A stretch of 64,000 bases of DNA from an uncultured Paracoccaceae bacterium (GTDB taxonomy: Bacteria > Pseudomonadota > Alphaproteobacteria > Rhodobacterales > Rhodobacteraceae), in assembly GCA_937895435.1 (NCBI GenBank), contig CALAXT010000055.1:25923-89922 (forward strand), given 5' to 3'. Each line of letters begins with the position of its first letter. Position 1 is the stretch's first letter. The position numbers were made by a program, and so were the translations under genes. A model generated the notes under the pieces. It was not told where the DNA came from, ran no database searches, and saw only the letters and a list, made by a program, of their open reading frames with translations. Shown in pieces: positions 57,659 to 64,000 of this stretch.

Positions 57659-57741
57659 AATAGATCAACCACCACCACTCTTTTCAAAGCAATTGCGTGC
57701 CATCAAGCGCATTCTGTCCCCATAACAGAGGAGATGCCTAC

Positions 57742-58860
57742 ATGAAGATCGGTTGCCCCAAGGAAATCAAGAATCAGGAATATCGCGTTGGTCTGACGCC
57801 GCATGCCGTGCATGAGGCCATCGCCCATGGCCACAAGGTGGTGATGGAAACCAACGCGGGTGTGGGCGCGGGCTTTCCCGATGCTGACTATCTTGCCGCT
57901 GGTGCCCAGGTTGTGGATACCGCCGAGGAAGTCTTTGCCACTGCAGACATGATCGTCAAAGTCAAAGAGCCCCAGCCGGTTGAGCGGGCGCGTCTGCGCG
58001 CGGGCCAATTGTTGTTTACCTATTTGCACCTGGCGCCTGATGCGGCCCAAACCCATGATCTGTTGGCCTCGGGCGTGACGGCGGTTGCCTATGAAACGGT
58101 CACCGATGCAGCGGGTGGGTTGCCGCTGTTGGCCCCGATGTCAGAGGTTGCGGGCCGTTTGGCACCACAGGTGGGTGCATGGACCTTGCAAAAAGCCAAT
58201 GGTGGTCGTGGTGTTTTGTTGGGGGGTGTGCCCGGTGTTGGGCCGGCCAAGGTTGTTGTGATCGGTGGCGGTGTCGTTGGTACCCATGCGGGCAAAATTG
58301 CTGCTGGGATGGGCGCTGATGTCACGGTGTTGGATCGGTCGTTGCCACGGATGCGGTATTTAGATGATGTGTTCGGCCGTGATTTCAAAACTGTCTATGC
58401 CAGCGCCCGCAATACCGCAGATTTGGTGGCTGAGGCGGATATGGTGATTGGTGCCGTTCTGATCCCAGGGGCAGCGGCACCCAAGCTGGTGACCCGTGCG
58501 CAGTTATCAACCATGAAGCCCGGTGCAGTGATTGTTGATGTTGCGATTGATCAGGGCGGCTGTTTTGAAACCTCGCATGCCACCACCCACGAAGACCCGA
58601 TTTATGAGGTGGATGGGATCATGCATTATTGTGTGGCCAACATGCCGGGCGCTGTGGCGCGCACATCGACCCTTGCGCTGGGCAATGCCACGCTGCCCTT
58701 TATGCTGGCACTGGCCAATAAGGGCTGGAAACAGGCTTGTTTGGATGATGTGCATCTGATGAATGGTTTGAACACCCATGCGGGTCATCTGACCTATCGC
58801 GCGGTCGGTGAGGCGCTTGGGTTGCCCACAATCAGCGCGCAAGATGCGATGAAGATTTAG
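57742..58860 (+). CDS. ald: Alanine dehydrogenase
   Basis: A 372-residue NAD enzyme interconverting alanine and pyruvate plus ammonia. The start ATG 57742 has [27 protein letters not shown], the Lys in VKVKEP and the Rossmann loop [15 protein letters not shown] are typical, as is [12 protein letters not shown]. Ends with a strong terminator. It is likely controlled by the divergent Lrp-type regulator. Confidence 0.97.
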   Translation: MKIGCPKEIKNQEYRVGLTPHAVHEAIAHGHKVVMETNAGVGAGFPDADYLAAGAQVVDTAEEVFATADMIVKVKEPQPVERARLRAGQLLFTYLHLAPDAAQTHDLLASGVTAVAYETVTDAAGGLPLLAPMSEVAGRLAPQVGAWTLQKANGGRGVLLGGVPGVGPAKVVVIGGGVVGTHAGKIAAGMGADVTVLDRSLPRMRYLDDVFGRDFKTVYASARNTADLVAEADMVIGAVLIPGAAAPKLVTRAQLSTMKPGAVIVDVAIDQGGCFETSHATTHEDPIYEVDGIMHYCVANMPGAVARTSTLALGNATLPFMLALANKGWKQACLDDVHLMNGLNTHAGHLTYRAVGEALGLPTISAQDAMKI

Positions 58861-58871
58861 GGCTTTGTTAT

Positions 58872-58908
58872 CCCCGGCCTTGCGTCTGCTTGGCCGGGGA
58901 GATCTTTT
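58872..58908 (+). terminator. Intrinsic terminator of ald
   Basis: CCCCGGCC (58872-58879) pairs perfectly with GGCCGGGG (58892-58899), a 12-base loop between, followed by AGATCTTTT. It lies 11 bases after the ald stop. Confidence 0.8.
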
Positions 58909-58926
58909 AGGTAGGTCGATGCCGGG

Positions 58927-59337
58927 TCAGGCACGGGCCCGCAAGGCATCGCGAATTTCAATCAGCAGTTCTTCCTGCGTGGGGCCTTTTGGTGCCTCGG
59001 CTGCAGGTTCGGGGGCTAAATCTTTCTTGGGTGTTGCCATGACGCGCATGTGGTTCACGCCCTTCACCATTAAAAACACAACCCAAGCCACGATCACAAA
59101 TTTGATCACTGCATTGATGAAATTGCCATAGGCAAAGGCGGCCGCATCTTCGCCGCTGCCCAGACTGATTTTCAGGCTGGAAAAATCGATCCCGCCCAGA
59201 AACAGGCTGATGAATGGGTTAATCATGTCTGCGACCAATGAGGTCACGATGGCAGTGAATGCCACACCCATAATAATACCAACGGCCATGTCCATAACAT
59301 TACCGCGCACGATGAATGTCTTGAATTCATTTAGCAT
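58927..59337 (-). CDS. mscL: Large-conductance mechanosensitive channel MscL
   Basis: A 136-residue pentameric pore that opens under hypo-osmotic membrane tension. The start ATG 59337 has [28 protein letters not shown] is the N-terminal helix and first membrane segment; a second segment [16 protein letters not shown] precedes the cytoplasmic helix bundle ([15 protein letters not shown]). It converges on ald. Confidence 0.97.
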   Translation of the reverse strand: MLNEFKTFIVRGNVMDMAVGIIMGVAFTAIVTSLVADMINPFISLFLGGIDFSSLKISLGSGEDAAAFAYGNFINAVIKFVIVAWVVFLMVKGVNHMRVMATPKKDLAPEPAAEAPKGPTQEELLIEIRDALRARA

Positions 59338-59441
59338 TTCTTTGTCCCCTTTCGGCTGTTTTTGCTTTGGCGCACTGTTTTTTCGACAATTCAGCAATCA
59401 AGATATAACGAAATGATAACACTGTCTTCGTAAAAATTTAC

Positions 59442-59457
59442 CATTTTGGTCAAAATG
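59442..59457. repeat. Short inverted repeat CATTTTG-GT-CAAAATG
   Basis: Seven-base arms separated by 2 bases lie in the 200-bp AT-rich gap between divergent mscL and the M48-like gene, next to GTAAAAATTTAC. A regulator site is possible; no other support. Confidence 0.35.
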
Positions 59458-59537
59458 AGCTTTTGGTCCGCGTGATTGTGAGCGGGCGATTGCTGCGCTA
59501 TGGTTGACACAGAGAACCAGCGGGGCCCGGGCAGGGG

Positions 59538-60557
59538 ATGACGGCGCTTTCAAAATATCAGCGACTTGAAACCTTTGGTCTATGGCGCAGCACGGCAGAT
59601 GCCCAGCGGCGCGAAGTTCTTGTGTCGTTTCGTGATGCGACGCTCATTTTGTCAGACAGCCGCAGCGAATTGGCATTGGGTCATTGGTCATTGCCCGCGA
59701 TTGTGCGCCTGAATCCTGGTCAGATGCCTGCCATTTTTGCCCCGGGCGTGGATGGCGATGAAACACTTGAGCTGGAAGACAGCGATATGGTCGCAGCCCT
59801 GGAAACTGTGCAGCGTGCGGTGGCTGCAAAGCGCCCCCGCCCGGGGCGAGGGCGGTTGGGGCTGTTGGCTGCGATGTTCGTGGCCGTTGCAGCGCTGGCC
59901 GTGTTTTGGTTTCCGGTTGTTTTGGTGGGCCATACTGCTGAGGTGTTGCCTGTCAGCAAACGTGTGCAGATTGGCCGGGTGATCTTGGGCCAAATCACCC
60001 CGCGTACGGGCGTTGCTTGTGTTCAGCCCGCTGGTGTAGCGGCGTTGACCCGGCTTGTGGATAATTTATTGGGGCCAAACGCTGGCGTGCAGGTGCTGAT
60101 CATGCCCGATGTTCCAAAAGCAAGCCTGAGCCTGCCGGGTGGGTTTCTGGTGCTGAACCGGGGCCTTTTGGATCTGGAAGACAGCCCAGAGTTGGTTGCG
60201 GCCCATATCTTAGCAGAGCTGTTGCGCGGCCAAGCCCATGACCCGATGTTGGATGTGTTGGATTGGGCGGGCCTGCGGGCGACGCTGGCGCTATTGACTA
60301 CAGGTGATTTGCCGACCGTTGCGCTGCAGGGCTATGCAGACAGGCTGTTAGTCGCGCCGCCGGCCAGGGTGTTGCCTGCGGCGTTATTGGCCGCCTTTGC
60401 TGACAAAGGTGTGCCTGCAAGCCCCTATGCCCGTCATCTACCGCTGACCGAGGCCGCGCCGTTGCTGGCGGGCGACCCCTTTGCGCAGACCCCACCACCC
60501 GCCGCTTTGGCCAGCGATGCTGATTGGGTGCGTCTGCAGGGTATTTGTGGCGGCTAG
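59538..60557 (+). CDS. M48-like membrane protein without HExxH motif
   Basis: A 339-residue protein: N-terminal domain of about 100 residues, one membrane segment (residues 106-130), then a domain resembling M48 peptidases. LPGGFLVLNRGLL (199-211) is the strand before the active helix of M48, but the helix reads ELVAAHILAELLRGQ, so HExxH is replaced by AELLR (226-230). The tail LQGIC is preserved in relatives I recall from roseobacters. It is likely a catalytically dead relative. It overlaps the converging SPOR gene by 4 bp. Confidence 0.75.
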   Translation: MTALSKYQRLETFGLWRSTADAQRREVLVSFRDATLILSDSRSELALGHWSLPAIVRLNPGQMPAIFAPGVDGDETLELEDSDMVAALETVQRAVAAKRPRPGRGRLGLLAAMFVAVAALAVFWFPVVLVGHTAEVLPVSKRVQIGRVILGQITPRTGVACVQPAGVAALTRLVDNLLGPNAGVQVLIMPDVPKASLSLPGGFLVLNRGLLDLEDSPELVAAHILAELLRGQAHDPMLDVLDWAGLRATLALLTTGDLPTVALQGYADRLLVAPPARVLPAALLAAFADKGVPASPYARHLPLTEAAPLLAGDPFAQTPPPAALASDADWVRLQGICGG

Positions 60558-61330
60558 TTGGTGGATTTCGCTGGTGTGTGGGGAATGCAGCGCCGCAAGA
60601 ATGCATCGTTATATCCCAACGCTTGCATTTGCCCGCGCAATGTCTCGGCAGCTGCGCGGCCTGCGACTGGCCCTGCCAGTGCCAGCCAAAGCACTCGGCC
60701 ATCCGCGGCGGTGATCTCGCCCTGGCGTTGTGGCAGATTTAACTGCCGCAACGTGGTTTGTGCCACGCCCAGATTTTCGGCCCGTGAAAAGACGCCAATC
60801 TGCACAAGATAGGCGGTTTGCGTATCGCCTTGTGCCTGCCCTGTCACGCAATAGGTGGCGGGGCTGTTCGCTGTCGCTGCCCGGCAAAGCGCGATCAGAC
60901 GGCCATCCGCCAGTGGCTGCTGTGGGTGAGTGGCGCAGGCGGCGGCATCGGCATCGGCGCAGGTGGACAAAAGCGTGACCTGATCACTGTCCAGCGATTC
61001 TAATGCCCACCCCGGATCGTCCGTGGTTTGGGTTGGATGTGGCACATCAAACCCGGCGCAGGTCGGCAATGCAAAGTCTTTGTGGGGGGGGGAAACGCGG
61101 GGACGAGGCGCGGCGATATCGTCAAGAACTGTTTTGAGGTCAGGCGTGCAGACAGGTGTGCCATCTGGCGATAGCAATGGTGACCACATCACCTCAGCAC
61201 CATAACCGGTGCGGAAAAATACGCAGCCTTTTGCATCCGTCTGGATGTCTGCTGACAAGCTGGGGCTGGCCGTGCAGCAGGCCACCGCCAGCCAAAGACC
61301 TGTCCACATTGCCTTGTAATATGTCGCCAC
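60554..61330 (-). CDS. Exported SPOR-domain protein
   Basis: A 258-residue protein with a signal peptide (about 26 residues, ending SLSA) and a C-terminal SPOR domain (YLVQIGVFSRAENLGVAQ to the end), which binds denuded peptidoglycan at division sites. The middle is Cys- and Pro-containing and of unknown fold. It is oriented away from maeB across 235 bp with no clear promoter. Which envelope process it serves is unknown. Confidence 0.8.
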   Translation of the reverse strand: MATYYKAMWTGLWLAVACCTASPSLSADIQTDAKGCVFFRTGYGAEVMWSPLLSPDGTPVCTPDLKTVLDDIAAPRPRVSPPHKDFALPTCAGFDVPHPTQTTDDPGWALESLDSDQVTLLSTCADADAAACATHPQQPLADGRLIALCRAATANSPATYCVTGQAQGDTQTAYLVQIGVFSRAENLGVAQTTLRQLNLPQRQGEITAADGRVLWLALAGPVAGRAAAETLRGQMQALGYNDAFLRRCIPHTPAKSTN

Positions 61331-61565
61331 TTATCTGCCCCCAAGTGCTGCCTGCCATGATTGGCGAATCAGTCCTTAAAACAGGCATGCAACGCCCGGG
61401 GCCAACCGGCAAGCCAAAGATGCGGGGCTGCCGCTTTCGTTTAAGCTGCGCATCGCATAGGTTGCCGTTATCTGCCGCGCACCGGTCAGCCCCTTGCAAA
61501 TGGCGCGGCAAAGCGGCAATCAGGCGAGCAATAGTTCAGCCTTAAACCAATATCGGAGCGCGCTG

Positions 61566-63845
61566 ATGGACGAGAAACGCCAAGATAATGCCCGGCAGGC
61601 GGCACTGGATTACCACGCCTTTCCAAAGCCTGGTAAGCTTGAGATTCGCGCAACAAAACCGCTGGCCACGGGCCGCGATCTGGCGCGGGCCTACAGCCCC
61701 GGCGTGGCCGAGGCATGTCTGGAAATAAAGGCAGATCCAGCCACTGCCACGCAATACACCACCCGGGGCAATTTGGTGGGTGTTGTCACGAATGGCACCG
61801 CAGTTTTGGGCTTGGGCAATATCGGCGCACTTGCTGCAAAACCTGTGATGGAGGGCAAGGCAGTTCTGTTCAAGAAATTCGCAAATATCGATTGTTTTGA
61901 TATTGAACTGAACGAACCCGATCCGGTCAAACTGGCTGAAATTGTCTGCGCGCTTGAGCCGACCTTTGGTGCGATCAATCTAGAAGATATTAAGGCGCCC
62001 GATTGCTTTATCGTTGAAAAGATCTGCCGTGACCGCATGCAGATCCCGGTGTTTCATGATGATCAGCACGGCACAGCGATCGTGGTGGGTGCTGCGGCGA
62101 TGAACGCGCTGTTTGTCGTGGATAAAAAGTTCGAAGATATCAAAATCGTGTCCACGGGCGGCGGGGCTGCGGGTATCGCATGTTTGAACATGCTGCTTAA
62201 GCTGGGCGTTCGGCGTGAAAATGTGTGGCTCTGTGATATCGCAGGTCTGGTTTATGAGGGCCGGACCGACGAAATGACCCCGCAAAAGGCCGAATACGCA
62301 CAAAAATCTGATAAGCGCACCTTGGCCGATGTGATTGACGGCGCTGATTTGTTTTTGGGCCTGTCTGGGCCGGGCGTGTTGACGCCAGAAATGGTTGCGC
62401 GCATGGCGCCGCGCCCGATTGTTTTTGCATTGGCAAACCCGGCACCTGAAATTCTGCCGGATGTGGTGCGCAGCGTGTCGCCTGATGCGGTCATTGCTAC
62501 GGGGCGGTCAGATTTTCCGAACCAGGTTAACAATGTTTTGTGCTTCCCGTTTATTTTCCGGGGTGCGCTGGATGTTGGTGCGACTGAGATCAATGATGCG
62601 ATGGCGCTGGCTTGCATTGATGCAATTGCAGCCCTTGCCCGGGCAACCACCAGCGCAGAGGCTGCCGCTGCCTATCGGGGTGAGCCAATGACTTTTGGCC
62701 CTGACTATCTGATTCCCAAACCGTTTGATCCGCGTCTGATGGGCGTGGTGGCGCGTGCTGTGGCGGGTGCTGCTATGGAAACTGGGGTAGCCCGCCGCCC
62801 GATTGCCGATTTGGCAGCCTATAAAGACGGGCTGGATGGGTCAGTGTTTCGTTCGGCGCTGTTGATGCGCCCGGTGTTTGAGGCGGCGCGCGCGGCCAAC
62901 CGGCGGATTGTTTTTGCCGAGGGCGAGGATGAGCGGGTTTTACGCACCGCCAATGCGATGATCGAAGAACGCGTGGGTGTGCCCATTCTGATTGGCCGCC
63001 CCGATGTTGTGGCGCGGCGCTGTGAACGCGCGGGCCTGCCCATTCGACCAGGGCGTGACTTTGAGCTGGTGAACCCGCAAAGCGACCCGCGCTATCGTGA
63101 TTATTGGGAAACCTATCACCAGTTGCTGGAACGGCGTGGTGTGACACCAGATACGGCGCGCGCGGTTTTGCGCACCAATACAACTGCGATTGCTGCGATT
63201 ATGGTGCATCGTGGCGATGGTGACAGCATGATCTGTGGCACATTTGGCCAGTATTTGTGGCATTTGAACTATGTCAGGCAAGTTTTGGCCACTGACAAGT
63301 TGGTGCCGGGTGGCGCTTTGAGCTTGATCATTCAGGAAGAGGGGCCGCTATTTGTGGCCGATACCCAGATCAACGCTGAACCTACGCCTGAACAGATCAC
63401 CCTGTCTGTTTTGGCCGCAGCCCGCCATGTGCGTCGCTTTGGCTTAACGCCAAAGATTGCGCTGTGTTCGCATTCGTCGTTTGGCAACCTTGATACCGCT
63501 TCAGCGCTGCGGATGCGTGCGGCGATGGCGATGTTGGATGCGCATGAGCCAGATTTTGAATACGAAGGCGAAATGCCAATTGATGCGGCCCTTGATCCAG
63601 AGCTACGCGAACGCATTTTCCCCAACGCGCGCTTTCAGGGTGTGGCGAATGTTCTGATTTTTGCCAATACTGATGCCGCAAGTGCCGTGCGCAATATTTT
63701 GAAAATGCGCGGGGGTGGGCTGGAAGTGGGGCCAATTTTGATGGGTATGGGAAACCGCGCCCATATCGCAACGCCAGGGATTTCGGCACGCGGGTTGCTG
63801 AATTTGGCGGCGTTGGCGGGCACGCCCGTGGCCAAATACGGCTGA
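61566..63845 (+). CDS. maeB: NADP-dependent malic enzyme with phosphotransacetylase-like tail
   Basis: A 759-residue two-domain enzyme. The N-terminal malic enzyme (residues 1 to about 430) shows [33 protein letters not shown] and the nucleotide loop [13 protein letters not shown]. The C-terminal 330 residues resemble phosphate acetyltransferase, which lacks activity in characterised MaeB enzymes but regulates by acetyl-CoA. Start ATG 61566 with GGAG. It oxidatively decarboxylates malate to pyruvate and supplies NADPH. Confidence 0.95.
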   Translation: MDEKRQDNARQAALDYHAFPKPGKLEIRATKPLATGRDLARAYSPGVAEACLEIKADPATATQYTTRGNLVGVVTNGTAVLGLGNIGALAAKPVMEGKAVLFKKFANIDCFDIELNEPDPVKLAEIVCALEPTFGAINLEDIKAPDCFIVEKICRDRMQIPVFHDDQHGTAIVVGAAAMNALFVVDKKFEDIKIVSTGGGAAGIACLNMLLKLGVRRENVWLCDIAGLVYEGRTDEMTPQKAEYAQKSDKRTLADVIDGADLFLGLSGPGVLTPEMVARMAPRPIVFALANPAPEILPDVVRSVSPDAVIATGRSDFPNQVNNVLCFPFIFRGALDVGATEINDAMALACIDAIAALARATTSAEAAAAYRGEPMTFGPDYLIPKPFDPRLMGVVARAVAGAAMETGVARRPIADLAAYKDGLDGSVFRSALLMRPVFEAARAANRRIVFAEGEDERVLRTANAMIEERVGVPILIGRPDVVARRCERAGLPIRPGRDFELVNPQSDPRYRDYWETYHQLLERRGVTPDTARAVLRTNTTAIAAIMVHRGDGDSMICGTFGQYLWHLNYVRQVLATDKLVPGGALSLIIQEEGPLFVADTQINAEPTPEQITLSVLAAARHVRRFGLTPKIALCSHSSFGNLDTASALRMRAAMAMLDAHEPDFEYEGEMPIDAALDPELRERIFPNARFQGVANVLIFANTDAASAVRNILKMRGGGLEVGPILMGMGNRAHIATPGISARGLLNLAALAGTPVAKYG

Positions 63846-63887
63846 GCTGTCAGCGATTTCACGGGGCTTCTTGCCGACATAATCTTG

Positions 63888-63907
63888 CGCCCACAGCTCT
63901 GTGGGCG
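63888..63907. repeat. Near-perfect 20-bp palindrome CGCCCACAG..CTGTGGGCG
   Basis: CGCCCACAG and CTGTGGGCG are separated only by CT, in the 93-bp gap between maeB and the next gene. It can form an 8-bp stem with a 4-base loop but has no T-run after it; it could be a maeB transcript end or a regulator operator for the following gene. Confidence 0.45.
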
Positions 63908-63938
63908 TAACAGAATGTCACGACCCAAGGAGATCGCC

Positions 63939-64000
63939 ATGACCTATGCCCAAACCTATGCCCGCTGGAAATCTGACCCAGATGCTTTTTGGATGGAGGC
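63939..64000 (+). CDS. prpE: Start of probable propionyl-CoA synthetase, 3' cut by window
   Basis: The ATG at 63939 is preceded by a strong AAGGAG (63927-63932). The visible residues MTYAQTYARWKSDPDAFWME match the N-terminus of PrpE-type acyl-CoA ligases (Y-x2-W-K-x-DP-x-AFW). Only 20 codons are in the window, so the enzyme is provisional; other AMP-forming acetyl-CoA ligase family members start similarly. Confidence 0.6.
   Translation, partial: MTYAQTYARWKSDPDAFWME

Noticed and set aside
59504..59509. TTGACA hexamer before the M48-like gene
   Set aside because: A -10 at the right distance would fall in CGGGGCCCGG, which has no TATAAT-like bases, and would leave no leader before the ATG.
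1..64000. tRNA, rRNA, CRISPR, transposase or prophage features
   Set aside because: Read through all gaps and found no cloverleaf-like sequence, no regularly spaced repeats and no recombinase or transposase motifs. Gaps are short and flanked by core genes.

Overview
The window is conserved core chromosome of an alphaproteobacterium, most likely a member of the Rhodobacterales (Roseobacter group). The evidence is the gene order (secB-dnaQ-coaE-aroE-maf on one side; hemJ-rho-mnmE-mnmG-rsmG-parA-parB on the other), perfect alphaproteobacterial parS sites, Tim44-domain/Smr and FxsA proteins near the origin, and a SoeABC-type sulfite dehydrogenase. About 60 protein genes are packed tightly, many with ATGA or TGATG overlaps that imply translational coupling. 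I found no rRNA or tRNA gene, CRISPR array, insertion sequence or prophage.

Bases 1-13.6 kb form the left arm. They hold a flavoprotein cut by the window edge, holA-lptE-leuS, the HslVU protease with a possible heat-shock promoter, a lipoprotein hydrolase, a Tim44-domain/Smr pair, fxsA, secB, and the minus-strand run dnaQ-coaE-aroE-maf. Bases 13.64-14.06 kb are the only large AT-rich intergenic region. It carries a cluster of DnaA boxes and a TA-rich stretch, and I call it the replication origin. Genes next to it diverge, and sample base counts of plus-strand genes change from C-rich on the left to G-rich on the right. The right arm starts with hemJ, rho, mnmE, mnmG, rsmG, parA and parB. Two perfect 16-bp parS sites lie inside the start regions of mnmG and rsmG. 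The segregation and initiation modules therefore sit within 8 kb of each other.

Bases 21.5-30.2 kb hold housekeeping genes: hemW-rdgB-rph, divergent hrcA-grpE, mutS, ubiG and a proline iminopeptidase. Bases 30.2-40.2 kb are the most accessory-looking part. They hold soeCBA (cytoplasmic sulfite oxidation) and, divergent from it, a tightly coupled three-gene operon: a class IV aminotransferase with an unusual active site, a sulfotransferase-fold protein and a Gfo/Idh/MocA dehydrogenase. An alpha/beta hydrolase and a PhnM-like amidohydrolase without other phn genes follow. I know of no assigned pathway for the three-gene operon, and it is the best candidate for an undescribed system here.

Bases 40.2-64 kb return to core functions: gshB, yraN-rsmI, an LpoA-like lipoprotein, glnD-murJ, a rhomboid that has lost its catalytic residues, trpS, a branched-chain aminotransferase, and a universal-stress-protein/APC-like permease pair. 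After these come nfu, tsaB-rimI, ilvA, argG, an Lrp regulator divergent from alanine dehydrogenase, and mscL. The end of the window has an M48-like protein lacking HExxH, a SPOR protein, malic enzyme with a phosphotransacetylase-like tail, and the first codons of a probable propionyl-CoA synthetase. Start codons were chosen by hand from Shine-Dalgarno spacing and family N-termini. All functions rest on motif recognition without database searches.
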